Shown here piece by piece: positions 35,344 to 44,767 of a stretch of 64,000 nt of DNA. The stretch is from Cognatundibacterium oligocarboniphilum (GTDB taxonomy: Bacteria; Pseudomonadota; Gammaproteobacteria; Burkholderiales; Burkholderiaceae_D): positions 321,259-385,258 of the forward strand of contig NZ_JABXYJ010000003.1 of NCBI RefSeq assembly GCF_013377855.1. The letters are read 5' to 3'. Under the pieces are notes generated by a model that saw only the letters and a list, made by a program, of their open reading frames with translations, ran no database searches and was not told where the DNA came from. The stretch's first letter is position 1, and every line of letters begins with the position of its first letter. The translations under genes were made by a program, and so were the position numbers.

Positions 35344-35387
35344 GGCTGGCGCACAGAGGAGAAATATCCTGTGTCAGCCATTTTTTT
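35344..35387 (+). terminator. Rho-independent terminator of ffh
   Basis: A bulged stem (GGCTGGCGCACAG pairing with CTGTGTCAGCC) is followed by seven Ts, starting 27 bp after the ffh stop. The sequence on to 35560 contains a second short hairpin (AGAAATCC / GGATTTCT) and no gene. Confidence 0.65.
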
Positions 35388-35560
35388 AGATAGAAATCCA
35401 ACGAAGCGCGGATTTCTGCCGGATTTCTTAAAAAATTCCAAAAAAACACTTGCATCACCGGAAAAACCGCACCACTATGAGCGAAGCGTGAAGTAACGCA
35501 ATGCGGGAACCTGGCAACACGCCTGCGTTCCGTCGATGAAATTTGTGAAGGAGGCTATGT

Positions 35561-35890
35561 ATGGCAACAGCAACGAAGAAAACAGCAGCAAAACCAGCCG
35601 CAGCGGCCAAGAAACCAGCGGCAGAAAAACCGGCAGCGCGCAAGCCAAATGCCGCATTCATGAAGCCGATGACCATTTCCCCAACACTGGCAGCAGTCAT
35701 TGGCGCAGCGCCGATGCCGCGCACTGAAGTGACCAAGAAAGTCTGGGAATACATCAAGAAGCACAATCTGCAAGACGCAGAAAACAAGCGCAACATCAAC
35801 GCAGACGACAAGCTGAAAGCCGTTTTCGGTGGCAAGAAGCAGGTTTCTATGTTTGAAATGACCAAACTGATCTCCGGCCATCTGTCCTGA
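35561..35890 (+). CDS. SWIB/MDM2-domain protein with a histone H1-like tail
   Basis: Small basic protein of 109 aa. The first 35 residues are Lys/Ala/Pro-rich (TKKTAAKPAAAAKKPAAEK), like bacterial histone H1-like nucleoid proteins. Residues 38-108 form a SWIB domain (MTISPTLAAVIGAAPMPRTEVTKKVWEYIKKHNLQD...). Such SWIB proteins occur in betaproteobacteria and chlamydiae and are thought to act on chromatin or nucleoid structure. A strong AAGGAGG sits just ahead of the ATG, suggesting high expression. A bidirectional terminator follows. Confidence 0.88.
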   Translation: MATATKKTAAKPAAAAKKPAAEKPAARKPNAAFMKPMTISPTLAAVIGAAPMPRTEVTKKVWEYIKKHNLQDAENKRNINADDKLKAVFGGKKQVSMFEMTKLISGHLS

Positions 35891-35953
35891 TTTCAGGCGC
35901 CGTCAGTGCCAGTGCTTTGGGAAACTCCATAGGAATTTTGTCCCATCCCAAAC

Positions 35954-35982
35954 AAAAATGCCCGCATCGCGCGGGCATTTTT
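35954..35982. terminator. Bidirectional rho-independent terminator
   Basis: A 12-bp A/T-flanked stem (AAAAATGCCCGC / GCGGGCATTTTT) lies between the convergent SWIB gene and lytic transglycosylase gene. Confidence 0.9.
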
Positions 35983-36033
35983 GTTTCCGGAGTCAGCTGA
36001 AATATTCAGGTTTTGCCGAATGCTGAAACCGTA

Positions 36034-36657
36034 TCAGCCGTTACGGTTTTTATATTCCCAGTTTTTCCAGTTGGACAGCACCGCATTCGGATATTCCGGC
36101 CTGCCACGGCTGCCGTTGTAGCGGCCCAGCGCCAGAAACAGGTCGCCCTTTTCCATATCGAGATACAACCGCAGGATGGAACAGCCATAGCGCAGATTGG
36201 TTTGCATCTGAAACAGCTTGGTCGCATCGCCATCTCCTATCGTACGCGACCAGAACGGCATCACCTGCATGTAACCACGGGCTCCGGCGGTGGAAGTCGC
36301 ATATTTACGGAAACCGGACTCCACCTGCATTAACCCCATCACCATTGCAGTATCCAGGCCGGCACGTTTTGATTCATACCAGATGGTTTCCAGCAGTTCG
36401 ATACGGGTCTGATAATCGGGTATCCGTTTTGCCAGCCGGGATGACATTTCCCCCAACCAGTGCAAATAACGAATACGGTCTTCGATATGGCTGAAATCAG
36501 GCTTCGGAGGACGCGGGTCGGCAATTGCTCTCGACAGCGCCAGCCGGATCGAATCGGCCATTGCCTCTTCCTGCTGATTACCGGCATACACCACACATGC
36601 CGGAAGCAGCAGCGTCAGCCACAACAGACGGCGAATGACAGCAAACAAACTGAGCAT
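36034..36657 (-). CDS. Lytic murein transglycosylase (SLT family)
   Basis: Periplasmic peptidoglycan-cleaving enzyme, 207 aa, with a signal peptide (cleavage near VVYA-GN). The catalytic Glu is in GLMQVESGFRKYATS, followed by the family motifs GARGYMQVMPFW and LRYGCSILRLYL and then ALGRYNGSRGRPEYPNAV. The ATG at 36657 begins the signal peptide; the open frame extends to 36720 but that part covers the repeat element. It lies downstream of proS on the same strand, a common betaproteobacterial pairing. Confidence 0.9.
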   Translation of the reverse strand: MLSLFAVIRRLLWLTLLLPACVVYAGNQQEEAMADSIRLALSRAIADPRPPKPDFSHIEDRIRYLHWLGEMSSRLAKRIPDYQTRIELLETIWYESKRAGLDTAMVMGLMQVESGFRKYATSTAGARGYMQVMPFWSRTIGDGDATKLFQMQTNLRYGCSILRLYLDMEKGDLFLALGRYNGSRGRPEYPNAVLSNWKNWEYKNRNG

Positions 36658-36686
36658 GCTTTCCGATGACAAAAAAACGCGAAATC

Positions 36687-36758
36687 GGGGGAGTATCTGT
36701 AATTTCCGAGCGCTTCTCATGACAAAAAAAGGCTCCTTTTACATACTCCCCCCAGTAT
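36687..36758. repeat. Dispersed paired motif, copy C
   Basis: GGGGGAGTAT (36687-36696, the reverse complement of ATACTCCCCC) and a palindromic site with arms ATACT (36743-36747) and AGTAT (36754-36758) lie 30-100 bp upstream of the lytic transglycosylase ATG. The half-site is inverted relative to copies A and B, and the spacing is about 51 bp instead of 62. Confidence 0.5.
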
Positions 36759-36759
36759 T

Positions 36760-38490
36760 TCAGGCGCCAGCAAGCTTGCTCTGAACCAAAGCCAGCATCT
36801 CAGCAACTGGAACGTTGGTTGCCTCCGTATCACGACGGCCGACATATTCGAGCTTGCCTTCTTTCAGGCCACGGTCGCCGATCACCACACGATGCGGTAC
36901 ACCGATCAGTTCCCAATCGGCAAACATGGCGCCCGGACGTTCGCCACGGTCATCCAGAATCACATCGATACCGGCGTCCAACATGGCCTGATACAGCTTT
37001 TCGGTCTCGGCTTTCACGGCTTCGCTGCGATCCATGCCCATCGGGCAGATCACGACTTCAAACGGGGCAATCGCGGTCGGCCAGATAATGCCTTTGTCGT
37101 CGAAATTCTGTTCAATCGCCGCGCCAAGAATCCTGGTCACGCCAATGCCATAACACCCCATTTGCAACAACTGCGGCTTGCCGTTTTCATCGAGGAAAGT
37201 CGCTTTCATGTCTTCCGAATAACGGGTGCCGAGCTGGAAAACGTGACCGACTTCGATACCGCGCTGAATCGCCAGCACGCCCTTACCGTCCGGCGAAGGG
37301 TCACCGTCGACGACGTTACGCAGATCGGCAACCACCGGCTCCGGCAAATCACGTCCCCAGTTGGCGCCGGTAAAATGGAAATCAGCCTGATTCGCACCAC
37401 AGACAAAATCCGCCATATTCGCCACGGTGCGATCCGCCACCACGTTCACAGGCTTGCGGGTATTGATCGGTCCCAGATAACCCGGTTTGGTACCGAACCA
37501 TTCCACGATTTCGGATTCAGTCGCAAAACGGTAGTTCGCAAGACCCGCGACCTTACTGGTTTTTACTTCATTCAGCTCATGGTCACCGCGCAGCAACAGC
37601 AGCCAGACCTGCTTGTCTTCTTCTTTTTCGCCTTCCACGGTCAGGACGATAGATTTCACCGTGTGCTGCAAAGGAATCGAAAGCAGCGCCGCCACATCTT
37701 CACACTTGGCTTTGCCCGGTGTCGCGGTCTTGGTCAACGCTGCGCTGGCAGCAGGACGTGATGCGGACAAAGCGATCGCTTCGGCAGCTTCCATATTGGC
37801 AGCGTAATCAGAAGTCGGGCAATACACCAGTGCGTCTTCGCCGGTTTCGGCAATCACGTGAAACTCGTGCGAACCGGAGCCGCCAATCGCGCCGTTATCG
37901 GCAGCAACAGCGCGGAATTGCAGGCCGAAACGCTGAAAAATACGGGTATAAGCGTCGTACATGATCTGGTACGACTGCTTCAGACCTTCCACATTGCGGT
38001 CGAACGAATACGCATCTTTCATCGTGAATTCACGGCCACGCATCAGGCCGAAACGCGGACGGCGCTCATCGCGGAATTTGGTCTGGATATGATAAAAATT
38101 CACCGGCAGCTGACGGTAAGAACGGATCTCAGAACGCACCACGTCGGTGATCGCTTCCTCGGAAGTCGGCTGGATGATGTAATCGCGGCCATGGCGGTCT
38201 TTGACGCGCATCAGCTCCGGCCCCATCTTGTCCCAGCGGCCGGTTTCCTGCCACAGTTCGGCCGGCTGCACGACCGGCATCAGCATCTCTATGGCACCGG
38301 CCCGGTTCATTTCTTCCCGGATAATATTCTCCACTTTACGGATGATGCGCAAGCCCATCGGCATATAGTTATAAATGCCGGAACCAAGGCGTTTGATCAT
38401 ACCGGCACGCATCATCAGTTTGTGGCTGACGATCTCTGCATCGGCAGGGGCTTCTTTCAGTGTGGAAATAAAAAATCGGGTAGCTCGCAT
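36760..38490 (-). CDS. proS: Prolyl-tRNA synthetase
   Basis: Class II aminoacyl-tRNA synthetase, 576 aa, of the bacterial type with an editing insertion. Motif 2 is in [25 protein letters not shown]; the YbaK-like INS editing domain covers about residues 225-400; motif 3 is [14 protein letters not shown]; the anticodon domain follows. The ATG at 38490 ([15 protein letters not shown]) matches the family N-terminus, rather than an upstream start at 38526. It is divergent from rppH. Confidence 0.97.
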   Translation of the reverse strand: MRATRFFISTLKEAPADAEIVSHKLMMRAGMIKRLGSGIYNYMPMGLRIIRKVENIIREEMNRAGAIEMLMPVVQPAELWQETGRWDKMGPELMRVKDRHGRDYIIQPTSEEAITDVVRSEIRSYRQLPVNFYHIQTKFRDERRPRFGLMRGREFTMKDAYSFDRNVEGLKQSYQIMYDAYTRIFQRFGLQFRAVAADNGAIGGSGSHEFHVIAETGEDALVYCPTSDYAANMEAAEAIALSASRPAASAALTKTATPGKAKCEDVAALLSIPLQHTVKSIVLTVEGEKEEDKQVWLLLLRGDHELNEVKTSKVAGLANYRFATESEIVEWFGTKPGYLGPINTRKPVNVVADRTVANMADFVCGANQADFHFTGANWGRDLPEPVVADLRNVVDGDPSPDGKGVLAIQRGIEVGHVFQLGTRYSEDMKATFLDENGKPQLLQMGCYGIGVTRILGAAIEQNFDDKGIIWPTAIAPFEVVICPMGMDRSEAVKAETEKLYQAMLDAGIDVILDDRGERPGAMFADWELIGVPHRVVIGDRGLKEGKLEYVGRRDTEATNVPVAEMLALVQSKLAGA

Positions 38491-38715
38491 GACAGTGATT
38501 CTTTTTAAATGGAAGGTTATAATCAACTCAATTTTAAAGGATTAGCTGGCTAATGCGCCCACTCTTTGCATATTTGATGAAGGAAACCGCGTTTTGTTCG
38601 CCAGACTTGGTGCTGCCCGTTCCCGGATCGGCCTATTTTTGACGTAACCAACGCATTCAATTGCTTTTCAATTGCAGGATAAGCCGTTTAGCCACAGAAA
38701 GTTTTGAGGTTAAAC

Positions 38716-39282
38716 ATGCTAGATCGTGAAGGCTTCCGCCCTAACGTCGGCATAATTTTGCTGAATGCCAACAATCAGGTCTGGTGGGGCAAGCGTGTGC
38801 GCGAGCACTCCTGGCAATTCCCACAAGGCGGGATCAAATATGGCGAATCTCCTGAGCAGGCGATGTTTCGTGAACTGGAAGAAGAAACAGGACTGCTGCC
38901 GGAGCATGTCAAAATTATCGGCCGCACTCGTGACTGGTTACGCTATGAAGTGCCGGATCATTTTATCAAACGCGAAATTCGTGGACACTACCGCGGACAA
39001 AAGCAAATCTGGTTTCTGCTGCGTATGATAGGCAGGGATTGCGATGTTAATCTGCGGGCATCGAATCACCCTGAATTTGACGCATGGCGCTGGCATGAAT
39101 ACTGGGTGCCGCTGGATGTCGTGATTGAATTCAAGCGCGATGTGTATCAGCTCGCCCTGCAGGAACTGTCGCGTTATATCCACCGCAACGACCACCCTGC
39201 CGCGCATCGGCAACGTAATAGGCAAAACCAGAAACCATCTCCTGCGCTGTCCCCCGACACTGAACAGGAAAAATCGGAATAA
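38716..39282 (+). CDS. rppH: RNA pyrophosphohydrolase RppH
   Basis: Nudix hydrolase, 188 aa, that removes pyrophosphate from mRNA 5' ends and so triggers RNase E decay. The N-terminus [17 protein letters not shown] and the Nudix box [23 protein letters not shown] (about residues 38-60) are typical. The last 40 residues are a basic, low-complexity tail. The ATG at 38716 is used rather than a TTG at 38704. It is divergent from proS and 3 bp ahead of the CNP1-like gene. Confidence 0.95.
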   Translation: MLDREGFRPNVGIILLNANNQVWWGKRVREHSWQFPQGGIKYGESPEQAMFRELEEETGLLPEHVKIIGRTRDWLRYEVPDHFIKREIRGHYRGQKQIWFLLRMIGRDCDVNLRASNHPEFDAWRWHEYWVPLDVVIEFKRDVYQLALQELSRYIHRNDHPAAHRQRNRQNQKPSPALSPDTEQEKSE

Positions 39283-39285
39283 ACT

Positions 39286-39828
39286 ATGCCAGACCTGACA
39301 ATTCGCCATATCCGCGCTCTTGCCGCCATCCCGCTGCTGATGCTGCTGCACCTGCCTTTGACCTCGGCAGCCGGCCAACAGACAAAGCCGCCGGAAGACG
39401 ATGAAGCCAGCAAGGAATGGCTGGAAACTGCGCTGCAGCTACCGGCCGCGCCCATCGCGAACAACCTGATTACGTTTTACAACAGCGATAGCCAGTCTTT
39501 TGCGGTAGACCGTCTTTCATTGTCTGTCGCGAAAGACGGCACCATACGCTACACACTGATTGCAACCAGCAGCAGCGGTGTGAAAAACATCAGTTACGAA
39601 GCGATCCGCTGCGAAACGTATGAGAAAAAACTGTATGCATTCGGACGGCCGGATGGCACCTGGTCCACCTCACGCCGCCAGATCTGGGATCGCATTTCCA
39701 ACACTGGTGCCAACAAACAGCATCATGTGCTGTTTAGCGAATATTTCTGCGATGGCACCACGGTAGCAGGTAAGGCACCGGAACTGCTGGATCGCCTGCA
39801 GGGGAAGCGGATTCCCTACAGCCGCTGA
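39286..39828 (+). CDS. CNP1-like family exported protein
   Basis: Protein of 180 aa with a signal peptide (cleavage near TSAAG) and the CNP1-like domain (PF08750): NNLITFYNSDSQSFAVDRLSLSVAKDGTIRYTL, ISYEAIRCETYEKKLYAFG, HHVLFSEYFCDG. The function is unknown. It is probably cotranscribed with rppH and is followed by a terminator. Confidence 0.85.
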   Translation: MPDLTIRHIRALAAIPLLMLLHLPLTSAAGQQTKPPEDDEASKEWLETALQLPAAPIANNLITFYNSDSQSFAVDRLSLSVAKDGTIRYTLIATSSSGVKNISYEAIRCETYEKKLYAFGRPDGTWSTSRRQIWDRISNTGANKQHHVLFSEYFCDGTTVAGKAPELLDRLQGKRIPYSR

Positions 39829-39859
39829 CCCATCGCAGTCACACTGGCAATCTGCCCAT

Positions 39860-39887
39860 AAAAAAGGACGCCACAGCGTCCTTTTTT
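39860..39887. terminator. Rho-independent terminator
   Basis: The stem AAAAAAGGACGC / GCGTCCTTTTTT lies between the convergent CNP1-like gene and proB and can act on both strands. Confidence 0.9.
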
Positions 39888-39909
39888 CATACTACTCATA
39901 CACATCAGG

Positions 39910-41028
39910 TTACAACAACACCAGATTATCCCGGTGTATGAGTTCCGGTTCCTCCACAAAGCCCAGTATGTTCAGGATTTCCGCAGAAGGTTTGCGGCGG
40001 ATCCGGCGGGCGTCGGCACTGGCATAATTTGATAGTCCACGGGCAATCGCCCTGCCTGCCTCATCCACGCAGGTAATCACTTCGCCACGACCAAATTCAC
40101 CCGTTACATCCAGCACACCAATTGGCAATAAAGATTTGCCATCCTGAGTCAGTTTTAATACGGCACCGGCATCCAGCACTACCTTGCCTGCCGTCTGCAA
40201 ATGGTCTGCCATCCATTGTTTGCGGGCTGCCAGCGGCGCCATGTCAGAAATCAGCTGTGTGCCAATCGCCTCCCCCTGCGCCAGACGCAGCAACACATTG
40301 TCTTCCCGCCCCCAGGCAATCACAGTGTGCGCGCCGGAGCTGGCAGCGCGCTTGGCCGCCAGAATCTTGGTCAGCATCCCGCCACTGCCCAGACTGGAGC
40401 CTGCGCCACCGGCCATCGCTTCGAGCGCGGCATCTCCGGCTCTGGCTTCGTGAACGAATTGCGCCTCCGGATTTTTACGCGGATCAGCGGTGTACAAGCC
40501 TTTCTGATCCGTCAGAATAATCAGCGCATCGGCCTCAATCAGATTCGCCACCAGAGCGCCCAGCGTATCGTTATCGCCGAATTTGATTTCATCGGTGACT
40601 ACCGTGTCATTTTCATTAATGATCGGCACCACGCCAAAACCCAGCAATGTAAACAAGGTAGAACGCGCATTCAGATAGCGCTCACGGTCAGCCAGATCGG
40701 CGTGTGTCAGCAAAATCTGCGCGGTTCCGGTCTGATACGCTCGAAAACTGGTTTCGTAAATCTGCGCCAATCCCATTTGTCCGACGGCAGCACATGCCTG
40801 CAGTTCGTGGATGCCGGTCGGACGCTTATCAAATCCCAGCCGTTGCCGCCCTTCAGCAATCGCCCCGGAACTAACCAGCACCACCTCTTTTCCCATGGCA
40901 CGCAGCGCGGCAATTTGCGCTGCCCATTTTTCGATGGCGATACGATCCAGTCCCTTCCCATCATTCGTCACTAAAGAAGAGCCGACTTTGATGATCAGAC
41001 GTCGCGCATGTTGAATCACAGAGTGCAT
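39910..41028 (-). CDS. proB: Glutamate 5-kinase
   Basis: First enzyme of proline synthesis, 372 aa, phosphorylating glutamate. The amino acid kinase domain ([62 protein letters not shown]) is followed by a PUA domain (about residues 275-365) as in E. coli ProB. It lies downstream of obgE but behind a terminator, so it has its own promoter; several AATTCAG inverted repeats occupy that region. Confidence 0.96.
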   Translation of the reverse strand: MHSVIQHARRLIIKVGSSLVTNDGKGLDRIAIEKWAAQIAALRAMGKEVVLVSSGAIAEGRQRLGFDKRPTGIHELQACAAVGQMGLAQIYETSFRAYQTGTAQILLTHADLADRERYLNARSTLFTLLGFGVVPIINENDTVVTDEIKFGDNDTLGALVANLIEADALIILTDQKGLYTADPRKNPEAQFVHEARAGDAALEAMAGGAGSSLGSGGMLTKILAAKRAASSGAHTVIAWGREDNVLLRLAQGEAIGTQLISDMAPLAARKQWMADHLQTAGKVVLDAGAVLKLTQDGKSLLPIGVLDVTGEFGRGEVITCVDEAGRAIARGLSNYASADARRIRRKPSAEILNILGFVEEPELIHRDNLVLL

Positions 41029-41047
41029 AAAAAACCAGACAGAAATA

Positions 41048-41110
41048 AATTCAGAATTTCTGAATTATACTTTATATCGAAAAATGCTTGTTATCCTGAA
41101 TTAAATTCAG
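41048..41110 (-). promoter_or_regulatory. proB promoter region with repeated AATTCAG inverted repeats
   Basis: Two palindromes share the same arms: AATTCAGA-ATT-TCTGAATT (41048-41066) and CTGAATT-A-AATTCAG (41096-41110), with centres about 46 bp apart. A further ATTCAGAAA lies at 41152. On the minus strand a TATAAT (41064-41069) touches the first palindrome, so a bound protein would block or position RNA polymerase at proB. Confidence 0.5.
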
Positions 41111-41201
41111 AGCAAATAAAATTTTATTGATCATTGTCCTGAAAATTTGCATTCAGAAACTATCCACATTGATCGCCTGAACGGCCCATTTCCAGTATAA
41201 A

Positions 41202-41231
41202 AAAAGCCTGACACCAGAGTGTCAGGCTTTT
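41202..41231 (-). terminator. Rho-independent terminator of obgE
   Basis: The stem GCCTGACAC / GTGTCAGGC with a CAGA loop is followed on the minus strand by a run of seven Ts, 16 bp after the obgE stop. Confidence 0.9.
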
Positions 41232-41247
41232 CATCGATATCAGGGAA

Positions 41248-42417
<1,170 letters not shown>

Positions 42418-42561
42418 TTATACAGGATCTCTCACAGACAATTTTTCTGAACCAGCAAGGTTACGTACCATTATCCTGGCAAGGTGCTGCGGATGCAGAC
42501 AATCACATGCGGGACAAGGAGCTGTCATTCTGACAGGGGAGTTTTGCGTCAATCCTAAACT

Positions 42562-42592
42562 AAAAAGGCTCTACCAATGGCAGAGCCTTTTT
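42562..42592. terminator. Rho-independent terminator between rpmA and obgE
   Basis: The stem AAAAAGGCTCT / AGAGCCTTTTT with a 9-nt loop lies 55 bp after the rpmA stop. The rest of the 42361-42646 gap shows no gene. Confidence 0.85.
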
Positions 42593-42646
42593 ATTGTACT
42601 GGCTTGCGCCCTGGTCTGAATTACTTCAAAACAAACTCATCAAACC

Positions 42647-42904
42647 TTAAGCTGCAACAACAATTGCGTACTGGTGCTTGTTGGCACCTTTGATTGCAAA
42701 TTGTACTTTGCCGTCAACCAGAGCAAATAAAGTGTGATCTTTGCCCATACCAACGTTTTCACCAGCGTGTACACGTGTACCGCGTTGACGAACGATGATA
42801 CCGCCAGCATTGATTGCCTGGCCGCCGTAAACTTTAACGCCTAAGCGTTTCGACTCTGAGTCACGGCCGTTGCGCGTGGTGCCGCCGCCTTTTTTGTGTG
42901 CCAT
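42647..42904 (-). CDS. rpmA: 50S ribosomal protein L27
   Basis: Ribosomal protein of 85 aa that reaches the peptidyl-transferase centre. The N-terminus [20 protein letters not shown] and [19 protein letters not shown] are diagnostic. It follows rplU by 44 bp and is cotranscribed with it. Confidence 0.98.
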   Translation of the reverse strand: MAHKKGGGTTRNGRDSESKRLGVKVYGGQAINAGGIIVRQRGTRVHAGENVGMGKDHTLFALVDGKVQFAIKGANKHQYAIVVAA

Positions 42905-42948
42905 TTAATAGCTCCTTGATACAGGTAATAAACAGATAACCGTGGGGA

Positions 42949-43260
42949 TTAGCCGTTGATAGATACGATTTGCAGTTCAGTGTAGTTTTGGCGGTGGCCC
43001 TGACGCTTCTGGTAATGCTTACGACGACGCATTTTGAAAATACGTACTTTGTCGTGACGACCGTGATCTACTACCTTAGCCAGCACCGTAGCACCTGCGA
43101 CCAATGGAGCACCAAATTTAATGGTCTCACCTGCGCCCAATGCGAGCACTTGATCAATGGTGATTTCGGAGCCAATGTCTGCAGGTATCTGTTCTACTTT
43201 AAGTTTTTCACCAGCAACAACTTTATATTGTTTGCCGCCGGTTTTTATGACCGCGTACAT
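42949..43260 (-). CDS. rplU: 50S ribosomal protein L21
   Basis: Ribosomal protein of 103 aa, starting [19 protein letters not shown] and containing [14 protein letters not shown] near the C-terminus. The ATG at 43260 matches the family start; the open frame reaches 43308 but the extra 16 codons are not conserved. A consensus sigma-70 promoter lies about 80 bp upstream. Confidence 0.98.
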   Translation of the reverse strand: MYAVIKTGGKQYKVVAGEKLKVEQIPADIGSEITIDQVLALGAGETIKFGAPLVAGATVLAKVVDHGRHDKVRIFKMRRRKHYQKRQGHRQNYTELQIVSING

Positions 43261-43337
43261 GGGAAACCTCATCAAATAAATAAAAAGAATTTTCTCCGCC
43301 CTGCCCATTACTGCCCGGGAATTCGGGAAAACCCCAA

Positions 43338-43366
43338 ATTATACATAGGCCACAACCCCAAGTCAA
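43338..43366 (-). promoter_or_regulatory. Sigma-70 promoter of rplU-rpmA
   Basis: On the minus strand TTGACT (43361-43366) and TATAAT (43338-43343) are separated by exactly 17 bp, close to perfect consensus, as expected for a ribosomal protein operon. Confidence 0.85.
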
Positions 43367-43535
43367 AGACAATTTGCACACTTTTTCAGCAGCCACTGTG
43401 CTGCCGCTGCCCGACAATTCATTGAATTTTCATGCCGCACGTCAAAATCCGGCGTTTCTTACTATTGGTAACAGCGCAAATTCGATGGCGGCGTCGTATA
43501 ATCTCGCGGTCTTGGATTATTTAGCAGGATTCCCC

Positions 43536-44516
43536 TTGTCTGCCACTGCAAACCACAACCCCATTACGGAAGTAATTGCCACGGATATGTCGGCAGTCAA
43601 TCAGGTTATCCGTCAGCAATTGCATTCCGACGTCACTCTGGTCAACCAGATTGCCGAATACATCATCAGTGCCGGCGGTAAGCGCATCCGTCCGATTCTC
43701 GTATTGCTGATTGCCAATGCTTACGGATATCAGGGAAAACATCATCACGAACTGGCGGCGATCGTAGAGTTTATTCACACCGCAACGCTGTTGCACGATG
43801 ACGTGGTCGACGAATCATCCCTGCGACGCGGACGCCAGACCGCCAACGCCTTATTCGGTAATGCGGCCTCAGTACTGGTTGGCGACTTTCTGTATTCCCG
43901 CGCTTTCCAGATGATGGTGTCGATCAACAGTATGCGCGTCATGCAAATCATGGCGGATGCCACCAATGTGATTGCTGAAGGAGAGGTTCTGCAATTGCTG
44001 AATATGCACGATCCGGATGTCACCGAAGAGCGTTACCTGCAGGTTATCCGCTCCAAGACAGCCAAGCTGTTTGAAGCTGCTGCCGAGGTCGGGGCGCTGA
44101 TTGCCGGCGCGAATGACAAGCAGATCAGCGCTGCAGGAGAATATGGGCGCAGCATCGGCACCGCATTTCAGCTAATCGACGATGTGCTGGACTATTCCGG
44201 AAACGCAGAAGATATCGGTAAAAATGTCGGCGATGATCTGCGTGAAGGCAAGCCAACCCTACCCCTGATTTATCTGATGAAAAACGGCACCGATGCAGAA
44301 AAAGAACTGGTGCGTTCATGTATTGAGCAGGGTGACGAATCGCAGTTTGACCTGATTCTGAGCGCCATCACCAGCTCCGGCGCACTTGATTACACCCGAC
44401 AGGAAGCCATCCAAGCGGCGGAACGTGCCGCTGCCGCAGTCGCCACCTTGCCTGCATCGCCTTACAAAGAAGCACTCCTCACGCTGAGTCAGTTTGCGGT
44501 ACACCGCAATCACTAA
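43536..44516 (+). CDS. ispB: Octaprenyl diphosphate synthase
   Basis: Trans-prenyltransferase, 326 aa, that makes the ubiquinone side chain. The first Asp-rich motif is LLHDDVVDESSLRRG, the second LIDDVLDYSG; GGKRIRP binds the isoprenyl diphosphate. The open frame reaches back to 43374, but a TATAAT at 43497-43502 suggests transcription starts near 43509. I therefore propose a TTG start at 43536 preceded by AGGA, which gives the usual family length. The ATG at 43587 is a shorter alternative. It is divergent from rplU. Confidence 0.92.
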   Translation: MSATANHNPITEVIATDMSAVNQVIRQQLHSDVTLVNQIAEYIISAGGKRIRPILVLLIANAYGYQGKHHHELAAIVEFIHTATLLHDDVVDESSLRRGRQTANALFGNAASVLVGDFLYSRAFQMMVSINSMRVMQIMADATNVIAEGEVLQLLNMHDPDVTEERYLQVIRSKTAKLFEAAAEVGALIAGANDKQISAAGEYGRSIGTAFQLIDDVLDYSGNAEDIGKNVGDDLREGKPTLPLIYLMKNGTDAEKELVRSCIEQGDESQFDLILSAITSSGALDYTRQEAIQAAERAAAAVATLPASPYKEALLTLSQFAVHRNH

Positions 44517-44545
44517 TTAATAGCAACCCCACTCAAAATGCATAT

Positions 44546-44575
44546 TTGCGATTGCCTTGATACAGGCAATCGCAA
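44546..44575 (+). terminator. Strong hairpin after ispB
   Basis: A perfect 12-bp stem (TTGCGATTGCCT / AGGCAATCGCAA) with a 6-nt loop lies 30 bp after ispB. It has only a weak T-rich tail, so termination may be partial. The rest of 44517-44767 has no gene; I looked for a tRNA here and found none. Confidence 0.55.
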
Positions 44576-44767
44576 TTCGGTCTCCCTATCTGTCCCCAGC
44601 TTCCAGCAGCATTGATAACGTCGTCTCCCTTCGCACAAAGGCAACAGATCACACATCACGCTTGCCCCCAGTTGTAAAAATAAGTAGCTTAGCTTTACAA
44701 AACAAAGTATCGGCTGCATTATCCCGAAGCAACTGATTGATTTGGCAAACTTTACCTACTGATCATT

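Noticed and set aside
44517-44767. Possible tRNA gene between ispB and pilB
   Set aside because: The only fold is a simple 12-bp hairpin; no cloverleaf or conserved tRNA bases were found.
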